This document shows, piece after piece, positions 57,260 through 64,000 of a stretch of DNA of 64,000 nucleotides. A model generated the notes under the pieces. It ran no database searches, was not told the origin of the DNA, and worked only from the letters and a program-made list of their open reading frames with translations. The DNA is from Sphingorhabdus sp. EL138. GTDB taxonomy: Bacteria; Pseudomonadota; Alphaproteobacteria; Sphingomonadales; Sphingomonadaceae. The stretch is taken from the NCBI RefSeq assembly GCF_945890115.1, contig NZ_CAMDCK010000005.1, positions 1 to 64,000 of the forward strand. Reading direction: 5' to 3'. A program made the translations under genes and the position numbers. Position 1 is the stretch's first letter. Every line of letters begins with the position of its first letter.

Positions 57260-58539
57260 TAGGTTGCAAGCTCCAATTTTGTGAGGCCGCCCATATAGCC
57301 CAATAAAGCAGCGGGAATAATGACACTGCCATCGGCTTGCTGATGATTTTCGAGGACAGCGACAAGTGTGCGGCCAACCGCGAGGCCGGAGCCATTCAGC
57401 GTATGGACGAATATATTGCCTTTGCCTTCGGCGGGGCGGTAGCGGGTGTTCATGCGCCGTGCCTGCCAGTCGCCGCAGTTCGAACAGCTTGAAATTTCAC
57501 GATATAGCCCTTGGCCTGGCAACCAGACCTCAAGATCATAAGTACGTTGCGCGCTGGCACTCATATCGCCTGTGCATAGCAACATCTTGCGATACGGTAA
57601 TTCAAGCGCTTGCAATATACCTTCGGCGCTTTCCACCATGCGTTCATGCTCTGCCGCGCTGTCTTCGGGCCGGACGATGGATACCAACTCCACCTTTTCA
57701 AACTGGTGTTGGCGAATAAGGCCCTTGGTATCGCGCCCTGCTGCGCCAGCTTCGGAACGGAAGCATGGGGTCAACGCGGTCAACCGGATCGGCAGTGCGC
57801 TTTCGTCTAAAATTTGTTCCCGTACGCTGTTGGTCAATGACACTTCCGCAGTGGGAATAAGCCAGCGGCCATCGGTTGTCTGAAAATTGTCTTCGGCAAA
57901 TTTGGGAAGCTGCCCTGTTCCAAACAGAGATTCCTGTCGCACCAAATAAGGCGTAGCGCACTCGGTATAGCCGCGCTGTGCCGTTTGATGGTCGAGCATG
58001 AATTGACCAAGCGCGCGGTTCAAGCGCGCCATCTGTCCGCGCATGAAGGTAAACCGCGCACCCGAAATGGCAACACCGGTTTCAAAGTCGAGGCCAAGGG
58101 CGGGACCGATATCCGCATGGTCGCGGGGTTCGAAATCAAAATCGCGTGGTTTGCCCCAGCGGGCAATTTCGACATTCTCGGTCTCATCTGCGCCATCGGG
58201 TGTATCAGCCGCTGGCAAATTCGGTAAGCCCGCAAGCAAGGCGTCGAGCTCCGTCCCCGCCGCACGTTCGCGTTCTTCCAACTGCGGTAAAATGTCTTTC
58301 AACTGCGCAACTTCGGCCTTTAAGACCTCGGCCGTTGCGGTATCGCCCTTGCCCATGGCTGCGCCAATAGATTTTGACGCTTCGTTGCGGCGGGCCTGCG
58401 CATTTTGCATCTCAGTCAAGATAGCGCGCCGGTTTTCGTCTAAAGCAAGGATGGTCGCGGCAACGGGTTCAGAGCCCCGGCGCGTTAATGCAGCATCAAA
58501 GTCGTTGGGATTTTCACGGATATATTTTAGGTCATGCAT
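57259..58539 (-). CDS. serS: Seryl-tRNA synthetase
   Basis: The 426-residue class II synthetase starts [18 protein letters not shown] with the long coiled-coil arm (residues about 30-100). Motif 2 is [25 protein letters not shown] and motif 3 is [17 protein letters not shown]. It charges tRNA-Ser and selenocysteine tRNA if present. It overlaps surE by one base and is divergent from dksA. Confidence 0.96.
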   Translation of the reverse strand: MHDLKYIRENPNDFDAALTRRGSEPVAATILALDENRRAILTEMQNAQARRNEASKSIGAAMGKGDTATAEVLKAEVAQLKDILPQLEERERAAGTELDALLAGLPNLPAADTPDGADETENVEIARWGKPRDFDFEPRDHADIGPALGLDFETGVAISGARFTFMRGQMARLNRALGQFMLDHQTAQRGYTECATPYLVRQESLFGTGQLPKFAEDNFQTTDGRWLIPTAEVSLTNSVREQILDESALPIRLTALTPCFRSEAGAAGRDTKGLIRQHQFEKVELVSIVRPEDSAAEHERMVESAEGILQALELPYRKMLLCTGDMSASAQRTYDLEVWLPGQGLYREISSCSNCGDWQARRMNTRYRPAEGKGNIFVHTLNGSGLAVGRTLVAVLENHQQADGSVIIPAALLGYMGGLTKLELAT

Positions 58540-58900
58540 GACGGCAGGCTATGCCCCGCGAGTGGCGGTTTCGCAATGAAAAAGGGTGACGAAAAGTTGG
58601 CGGCGTTTGCACGGCACTTACACAATGTGGCTTGCCATAGCTTTCTTGGCGGGACGACTGCCAGCATGTGGAAACAACGCTATTTTCCCTAGCTAACTCC
58701 GCCAGTGAGCGCAAAATTGTCCATGCCTAAAACGCGAACTGCCCCGCGCTTGAACCTCTTCCACAGCCTTTGCGCAATTGAAGACACCACGTAACATTTG
58801 GCTTGTGCCGCATTTGGCCCGAGTCTATAGCGCCGCCAAGAGTGGATTGGACGCAGACTACTTCGTTCTGGAGGGCCTGCCCCGGGGGTGGAGAATTACG
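58540..58900. other. 361-base spacer between serS and dksA
   Basis: Divergent promoter region with no supported gene. CTTGAA at 58751-58756 could be part of a dksA promoter, but no matching -10 is convincing. No palindromic repeat of families A to D is present. Open frames that continue into dksA from 58778 lack homologous character. Confidence 0.5.
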
Positions 58901-59365
58901 ATGGGCGTAAGCGCCAAGCCTCAAGATACGACCAGCGAAACAAGCGCCGCTGACTTCGGCCTCGACGATTCATACGTACCTGGCGACGACGAGCCATTTA
59001 TGAACGATCGGCAGTTACGATATTTTGAAAAGCAGCTCGTTGACTGGAAAAATAGCATCTTGGTGGAGGCCCAAGGAACGCTGAACCAGCTTCAAGACGG
59101 TCCCATGCGTGAGCCAGATCTGAACGACCGCGCTTCAAGCGAGACCGATTGGGGTATCGAACTTCGTACCCGCGACCGCCAACGTAAGCTTATCGGCAAA
59201 ATCGAGTCCGCATTGCGTCGCATCACCGAGGGCGAATATGGTTACTGCCAAGTGACCGGCGAGCCCATTTCGCTCGCACGCCTCCGCGCCCGACCGATTG
59301 CAACAATGACACTCGAAGCGCAAGAACGCCACGAACGTCAGGAACGGGTGTCGCGCGACGACTGA
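58901..59365 (+). CDS. dksA: DksA, RNA polymerase-binding transcription factor (one-cysteine form)
   Basis: The 154-residue protein binds the polymerase secondary channel and works with ppGpp. The coiled coil spans about residues 30-105 with the tip Asp-x-x-Asp/Ala region expected in the middle (NDRASSETDWG). The zinc-finger region reads YGYCQVTGEPISLARLRARP, with one Cys where the E. coli protein has four, as is usual in alphaproteobacteria. GGAG precedes the ATG at 58901. Confidence 0.92.
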   Translation: MGVSAKPQDTTSETSAADFGLDDSYVPGDDEPFMNDRQLRYFEKQLVDWKNSILVEAQGTLNQLQDGPMREPDLNDRASSETDWGIELRTRDRQRKLIGKIESALRRITEGEYGYCQVTGEPISLARLRARPIATMTLEAQERHERQERVSRDD

Positions 59366-59418
59366 TGCTTCTGCTGAGAGACGTAAGAGCAAATCCCCAG
59401 CAAAATGCGCGCGCCTAA

Positions 59419-60126
59419 TCAGTCATCAAGGCAGTAAATGTCGACAGGCACAACAATCTTGTCAAGCACGCGGCCAATCGGATAGGTTGATTTTCCGCCC
59501 TGTTCGATGGCTGCTGCAAGTACCTTGCGCTTTTCTGCACCATTGATCACCAAAATCGCCGTCCGCGCCGCGCCGATGGCGACACCTGTTAAGGTCACCC
59601 GATTAAAGGGCGCTTCGGGCGGTAACGGATCGGGCGCAACGCCCACGGCCCGCACATCTTTGCCGCTGTCCATCGCCGAATCAAAATCAGGGCCGGGGAA
59701 GATCGATGCTGTATGGCCATCTGTGCCCATGCCGAGCCAAACCAAATCCGGCGGCCAATGAAGGTCCGCCAACCGGGCATTTGCCGCGCCACCCGCCAGC
59801 TTATAGTCGGCGGCATCGCTTGCGATTGGCAGCACCCGCGCACCCTTTGGAATGAAGATTTTGGCAATCATCGCCACATTGGACAAGGGGTTGTCGACGG
59901 GTACCAATCGGTCATCGGTTGGAATAATCGTAACATTTTTCCAACGAATATTGGCTTGCGCAAGCTTTTCCAAAATCGGTTTGGGCGTTGCGCCACCAGG
60001 AAATGCTACCAGCGCCTGACCACGCGCATCCAACGCGCTTTCGATGATGAAGCTGACATCGCCTACGACTGCGTCGATTAAATCTTCCGCAGCATCAAAA
60101 TCCCACCATTCGATTTCTTCGGCCAT
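59419..60126 (-). CDS. pgl: 6-phosphogluconolactonase
   Basis: The 235-residue enzyme hydrolyses 6-phosphogluconolactone, the product of Zwf. The NagB/RpiA-like fold shows ALVAFPGGATPKPILEKLA and TDDRLVPVDNPLSN near the active site and VWLGMGTDGHTASIFPG later. The ATG at 60126 follows GGAGAC and lies 16 bases after the eda stop. It is the last gene of the Entner-Doudoroff operon. Confidence 0.93.
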   Translation of the reverse strand: MAEEIEWWDFDAAEDLIDAVVGDVSFIIESALDARGQALVAFPGGATPKPILEKLAQANIRWKNVTIIPTDDRLVPVDNPLSNVAMIAKIFIPKGARVLPIASDAADYKLAGGAANARLADLHWPPDLVWLGMGTDGHTASIFPGPDFDSAMDSGKDVRAVGVAPDPLPPEAPFNRVTLTGVAIGAARTAILVINGAEKRKVLAAAIEQGGKSTYPIGRVLDKIVVPVDIYCLDD

Positions 60127-60142
60127 ACGCCTTGTGTCTCCA

Positions 60143-60757
60143 TTATTTCCGTAATGCCGATGCGGCACGCGCTGCCGATTCAATCGCGGCAACATCGGGA
60201 ACGCCTTTACCAACAAGCCAGCTACCGCCAACACATAAAATTTCCGGTGCGGCCAACCAATCTGCTGCTGTATCCTGTTTTATGCCACCCGTTGGGCAAA
60301 ATTGGCACTGGCCGAATGGGCCAATGAGGGCCTTGAGCGCAGGAAGGCCACCATTAGCCTCCGCCGGGAAAAATTTGAAATGCCTCAGTCCCAAATCCAG
60401 CCCGCGCATGATGTCGCTTGCGCTGGCGATGCCGGGCAAGAATGCTATGCCTTTGGCGATGGCTGCCTTACCCAAATTGTCGGTAAGGCCGGGCGAGACA
60501 ATAAACTCAGCGCCAGCGGCGATCGCGCATTCGAGACCCGGAATGTCGACGATAGTACCAGCGCCAACAATCGCGCCGGGGACCTTTCTCATCTCGGCAA
60601 TCGCGTCCAAGGCCGCTGCTGTGCGCAACGTGACCTCAAGCACGGGAAGTCCGCCCGCAACTAATGCCTCCGCTATACCACGCGCATGGGTGGCATCTTC
60701 GATAACCAGCACCGGAATAACGGGCGCGGTGCGCATGATTTTTTCGATTGCTACCAT
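60143..60757 (-). CDS. eda: KDPG aldolase
   Basis: The 204-residue barrel aldolase splits 2-keto-3-deoxy-6-phosphogluconate to pyruvate and glyceraldehyde 3-phosphate. The catalytic Glu is in LPVLEVTLRT and the Schiff-base Lys in HFKFFPAEANGG. The phosphate loop is FCPTGGIKQDT. It is between glk and pgl in the same operon. Confidence 0.95.
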   Translation of the reverse strand: MVAIEKIMRTAPVIPVLVIEDATHARGIAEALVAGGLPVLEVTLRTAAALDAIAEMRKVPGAIVGAGTIVDIPGLECAIAAGAEFIVSPGLTDNLGKAAIAKGIAFLPGIASASDIMRGLDLGLRHFKFFPAEANGGLPALKALIGPFGQCQFCPTGGIKQDTAADWLAAPEILCVGGSWLVGKGVPDVAAIESAARAASALRK

Positions 60758-60770
60758 ATACTATGCATCC

Positions 60771-61742
60771 TCAAATATGTTGCTGAGCATACGCTGCCGC
60801 CGCGCCAAAAAGGCCTGGCTGCGGATGCGTAATCAGTTTTACGGGGATGGCAGACATCAGCCCTTCAAAGCGGCCCTTTGCGCGAAACCGTTCGGCAAAT
60901 CCCGAACGAATGAGGCTATCTTTGATCCGTAAACCAAGCCCACCGGCAATCACTACGCCGGCAAACCCTCCCTGCGCCAGCGTAATGTCGCCCGCCACAC
61001 TGCCAAGCGATAGACAGAAGCGGTCCACCGCTGCCGCGGCAAGACTGTCCTCGCCTGACATGCCCATTTGCCACAAAGTCTTGTCGTCATATTGCGGGGC
61101 CGCACGCCCCTCAATCGCGGCAAGCGTTTCGTAGAGGTCGATAAGGCCTGGCCCAGACACGACCCGTTCCACAGACACCCGACGGTAACGTTTACGCAAC
61201 CGCGCCAACACGGCGTCCTCAATCGCGTCGAGCGGCGCAAAATCCATATGCCCGCCTTCGGTCGATTGCACATGATAGGCAGCGCCCTTGCGCCACACAT
61301 GCGCCACGCCAAGGCCTGTTCCCGGCCCGATAATGCTCAACGTGCCATCCGTAGCAAAGTCCTGATCCGGCCCTGTCAGATGCTGAAAATACTCTGGCCC
61401 CGCTTGCGCTACGGCATGCCCAACGGCGCCAAAGTCATTCACGATGACAAAATCATCCACCTGCAATGCATGGCACATCATGGAACGACGGATGATCCAA
61501 GGATTGTTGGTTAGCTGGATGATATCGGCGCCCACGGGTCCCGCAATGGCAATCGCCGCCGCGCGCGGGAGGGGCGCACCATTGAGCCGTTCAAATTCCT
61601 GCCACGCCGTCTGGAAACTTGCATGCTCAGCCGTCTTGAGCGTTATCGCCTCGCCAAGCGCCAGCACGCGACCGTCCTGAACCTCGGCTATGGCAAAGCG
61701 GGCATGGGTTCCGCCAATATCGACAGCGACAATAGCCGTCAT
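60771..61742 (-). CDS. glk: Glucokinase
   Basis: The 323-residue enzyme phosphorylates glucose. The ATP motif is [16 protein letters not shown] and the sugar-binding catalytic Asp is in [24 protein letters not shown] and the EGGHMDFAP motif are intact. It overlaps edd by 4 bases. Confidence 0.94.
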   Translation of the reverse strand: MTAIVAVDIGGTHARFAIAEVQDGRVLALGEAITLKTAEHASFQTAWQEFERLNGAPLPRAAAIAIAGPVGADIIQLTNNPWIIRRSMMCHALQVDDFVIVNDFGAVGHAVAQAGPEYFQHLTGPDQDFATDGTLSIIGPGTGLGVAHVWRKGAAYHVQSTEGGHMDFAPLDAIEDAVLARLRKRYRRVSVERVVSGPGLIDLYETLAAIEGRAAPQYDDKTLWQMGMSGEDSLAAAAVDRFCLSLGSVAGDITLAQGGFAGVVIAGGLGLRIKDSLIRSGFAERFRAKGRFEGLMSAIPVKLITHPQPGLFGAAAAYAQQHI

Positions 61743-63562
61743 AGTCCCGCAACCGCCAACATCGCCGACCCGCCTTTCTCCGCCTCATCCGCGCCTGCCT
61801 GCATCAATGCAAACAACTCGCGCCCCGTGCCTATATGCCGTGCGGGCGTCGGCGCTGGCACGCGCGCCGCCCAGATATCTGCATCGACCAACACCGACAA
61901 TGTTCCAGTGTTCGCGCAGAGCCGGACGATGTCACCATCCTGAAGCTTGGCGATAGCCCCGCCACGTGCCCCTTCCGGACTTAAGTGGATAGCAGCAGGC
62001 ACTTTGCCCGACGCACCGGACATGCGGCCATCGGTCACGAGCGCTACATGAAAGCCCTTATCCTGCAACACACCCAAAGGCGGGGTCAGCTTGTGCAATT
62101 CGGGCATGCCATTGGCTACCGGCCCTTGGAAACGGATAACGACGATGACATCGCGGTCCAATTCGCCCGCTTTGAATGCCGCCAATGCGTCATTCTGGTC
62201 ATGAAACACGCGGACGGGCGCTTCTATGGTCCAGCGGGCAGGATCGACGGCGCTGGTCTTAAATGTTGCACGACCCAAATTGCCCGTCACCAGACGCATT
62301 CCGCCATCGGGGCTGAACGGCGCAGATGGGGGACGCAGCATAGTATCGTCGGCAGTGACGGCTGGTGCATCCCGCCAGACAAGCTGGTCATCCTGCAAAA
62401 TTGGTTCACGCCCATAATCGGCCAAGTCATCGCCCGCGACCGTCAGGATATCGCAGTGCAGCAGGCCCGCATGGATCAGTTCGCGAATAACATAACCCAT
62501 GCCGCCCGCCGCGTGGAAATGGTTCACATCGCCCGACCCATTTGGATAGACCCGCGCAATGAGCGGTACAGCCGAGGACAGTTGGTCCAAATCTTCCCAA
62601 TCGATTATGATCCCCGCTGCCCGCGCAATGGCCGGAATATGCAGCGCATGGTTGGTTGAACCACCCGTTGCGAGCAAGCCAACACAGGCGTTCACAATCG
62701 CCTTTTCATCAACACAAAGGCCCAAGGGCCGATAATCATGGCCATCCCAGCCAATTTTGCTCAGGCGGTGGACGGCGGCACGGGTCAATTCGGTCCGCAA
62801 TTTCGTGCCGGGGTTAATGAAGGCGGAACCGGGTATATGCAGCCCCATGACCTCCATCATCATCTGGTTTGAATTTGCGGTGCCATAAAAGGTGCAGGTG
62901 CCCGCGCTATGATAAGACGCGGCCTCCGCCTCTAACAATTCGGCACGGCCCACTTTACCCTCAGCATACAGTTGCCGAACGCGTTGTTTTTCTGTGTTGG
63001 CAAGACCAGATGGCATGGGCCCGGCGGGCACAAATATGGTCGGCAAATGGCCGAAGCGCAAAGCGCCGATCAACAGGCCGGGAACAATCTTGTCGCAAAT
63101 GCCAAGCATCGCAACACTTTCGAACATACCATGGCTCAGCCCCACCGCCGTTGCCATCGCGATCACGTCGCGGCTGAACAAGGACAGTTCCATCGAATCC
63201 TGCCCCTGTGTCACGCCATCGCACATGGCAGGTGTGGAACCGGCCACTTGCGCGGTTGCGCCAACCTCCCGTGCAAAAATCTTCATCTGCTCTGGGTAAC
63301 GGCCATAAGGCTGATGCGCGGACAGCATGTCGTTATAGGCGCTGACGATGCCAATATTCATAGCCTTGCCATCCCGGATCGCCGCCTTGTCCGAACCACT
63401 GGCGGCAAAGCCATGCGCCAAGTTACCGCAGCTTAAAGTCGGGCGGTTAACGCCGGCGTCGCGTTGCTTGGCAATCAGGTCGAGATAGGCCTGACGCTGC
63501 GGCTTGGAACGTTCAATAATCCGTGCGGTGACGGCTTCGATTGTCACGTGCAATTTACGCAT
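61739..63562 (-). CDS. edd: Phosphogluconate dehydratase
   Basis: The 607-residue IlvD/Edd-family iron-sulfur dehydratase makes KDPG from 6-phosphogluconate. Cluster-binding and conserved stretches are [36 protein letters not shown] and [41 protein letters not shown] near the end is the family signature. It overlaps both glk (4 bases) and zwf (8 bases). Confidence 0.96.
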   Translation of the reverse strand: MRKLHVTIEAVTARIIERSKPQRQAYLDLIAKQRDAGVNRPTLSCGNLAHGFAASGSDKAAIRDGKAMNIGIVSAYNDMLSAHQPYGRYPEQMKIFAREVGATAQVAGSTPAMCDGVTQGQDSMELSLFSRDVIAMATAVGLSHGMFESVAMLGICDKIVPGLLIGALRFGHLPTIFVPAGPMPSGLANTEKQRVRQLYAEGKVGRAELLEAEAASYHSAGTCTFYGTANSNQMMMEVMGLHIPGSAFINPGTKLRTELTRAAVHRLSKIGWDGHDYRPLGLCVDEKAIVNACVGLLATGGSTNHALHIPAIARAAGIIIDWEDLDQLSSAVPLIARVYPNGSGDVNHFHAAGGMGYVIRELIHAGLLHCDILTVAGDDLADYGREPILQDDQLVWRDAPAVTADDTMLRPPSAPFSPDGGMRLVTGNLGRATFKTSAVDPARWTIEAPVRVFHDQNDALAAFKAGELDRDVIVVIRFQGPVANGMPELHKLTPPLGVLQDKGFHVALVTDGRMSGASGKVPAAIHLSPEGARGGAIAKLQDGDIVRLCANTGTLSVLVDADIWAARVPAPTPARHIGTGRELFALMQAGADEAEKGGSAMLAVAGL

Positions 63563-64000
63563 GCCAGCTCACTCCATCGCGTTCCGTCAGGGCAATCGCC
63601 ACATTCGGCCCCCAGCTTCCCGCGCCATAGGTTTTTGGCTTTAGCGCCATGACTTTCCACAAGGCCCGTATGGCATCAATCCATACCCACTGCGCCTCAA
63701 CCTCATCCCGGCGGACGAATAGCGTCTGGTCGCCTTCTATGAGGTCAAGAAGCAGTCTTTCATAGGCAATCCTGCGGCGCGACCCCGCGAACGCGGCAGT
63801 GAGCGACAAATCCAGCGGTACTTCACGCAAGATAACTCCGCCCCGGTCCAGCCCCGGCTCCTTTGCCATCACCAGCAACCGCACATATTCCTCAGGTTGC
63901 AAACGGATGATTAGCGTGTTTGCCTCAAGTTTACCGCCACGGTCGCGGAACACATTGTGCGGGACTGGTTTGAATTGAATGACAATTTCGCTGCGCCGTT
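63555..64000 (-). CDS. zwf: Glucose-6-phosphate 1-dehydrogenase, C-terminal part
   Basis: The frame is open from the right edge and ends with TAA at 63555-63557. The visible part ([15 protein letters not shown], then LIIRLQPEE, then [24 protein letters not shown] and [11 protein letters not shown]) is the C-terminal domain of Zwf. The N-terminal coenzyme domain lies outside the window. It is the first visible gene of the Entner-Doudoroff operon, upstream of edd with an 8-base overlap. Confidence 0.95.
   Translation of the reverse strand, partial: RRSEIVIQFKPVPHNVFRDRGGKLEANTLIIRLQPEEYVRLLVMAKEPGLDRGGVILREVPLDLSLTAAFAGSRRRIAYERLLLDLIEGDQTLFVRRDEVEAQWVWIDAIRALWKVMALKPKTYGAGSWGPNVAIALTERDGVSWHA

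Overview
The window looks like chromosomal DNA of an alphaproteobacterium of the order Sphingomonadales, probably a Sphingomonadaceae member of moderate GC content (a Sphingorhabdus- or Sphingopyxis-like organism is my guess, not proven). Supporting signs are the Entner-Doudoroff operon zwf-edd-glk-eda-pgl, the alphaproteobacterial families TrcR (DUF1013), DUF1192, SspB, ATP12 and a one-cysteine DksA, the HTH-DHBP synthase fusion, and many dispersed palindromes of the type that pepper sphingomonad genomes. I see no prophage, IS transposase, rRNA, tRNA or CRISPR. The window is a core-genome stretch punctuated by repeat elements.

Layout. 1-8.5 kb (+): a J-domain protein end, cobS, a periplasmic peroxiredoxin, a lipoprotein hydrolase and cobT in one overlapping operon, then a nitroreductase, cysS carrying a repeat inside its reading frame, a D-2-hydroxyacid dehydrogenase and an NTF2-like protein. 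8.5-13.9 kb (-): groES-groEL behind a CIRCE operator, and the histidine genes hisB-hisH-hisA-hisF. 13.9-16.8 kb (+): sspB-fumC, a small membrane protein and gmk. 16.8-21 kb (-): DUF3429, atp12, a small membrane protein, a HAD phosphatase, an RluC/RluD-type pseudouridine synthase and crcB. 21.6-27.5 kb (+): a winged-helix/membrane protein with no canonical start codon, a FlbD-like protein, a GIY-YIG nuclease among repeats, and acnA. 27.5-34.9 kb (-): a methylcrotonyl-CoA carboxylase type operon (mccB, a DUF559 nuclease cassette, mccA, maoC, a CoA-ester lyase) and ribBA-ribH. 35-47.4 kb: mostly lipid and xenobiotic-type enzymes (DUF2855, amidohydrolase, TIGR03084, nitronate monooxygenase, TetR, dinB, acyl-CoA ligase, metallo-beta-lactamase fold), TrcR, an alpha/beta hydrolase and a quinone oxidoreductase. 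47.5-59.4 kb: DUF1192, clpA, recF, a phage-shock micro-operon with a sigma-54-like promoter, KAS III, acyltransferase, DUF1295, rimO, DUF1761, surE-serS, dksA. 59.4-64 kb (-): the Entner-Doudoroff operon, with zwf cut by the window end.

The most unusual signal is the relation between dispersed palindromes and small nuclease genes. Two unrelated short nucleases (GIY-YIG at 24011-24334 and a Vsr-like DUF559 protein at 30911-31402) each sit between inverted arms of a repeat family that also occurs nearby in short, nuclease-free form. The DUF559 cassette lies inside the mcc operon with both repeat arms translated and with 4-nt stop/start overlaps kept at both junctions. A short copy of the other family is translated inside cysS. 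This resembles an autonomous/non-autonomous relation like RAYT/REPIN, but with nucleases instead of a transposase; it is an inference from layout only.
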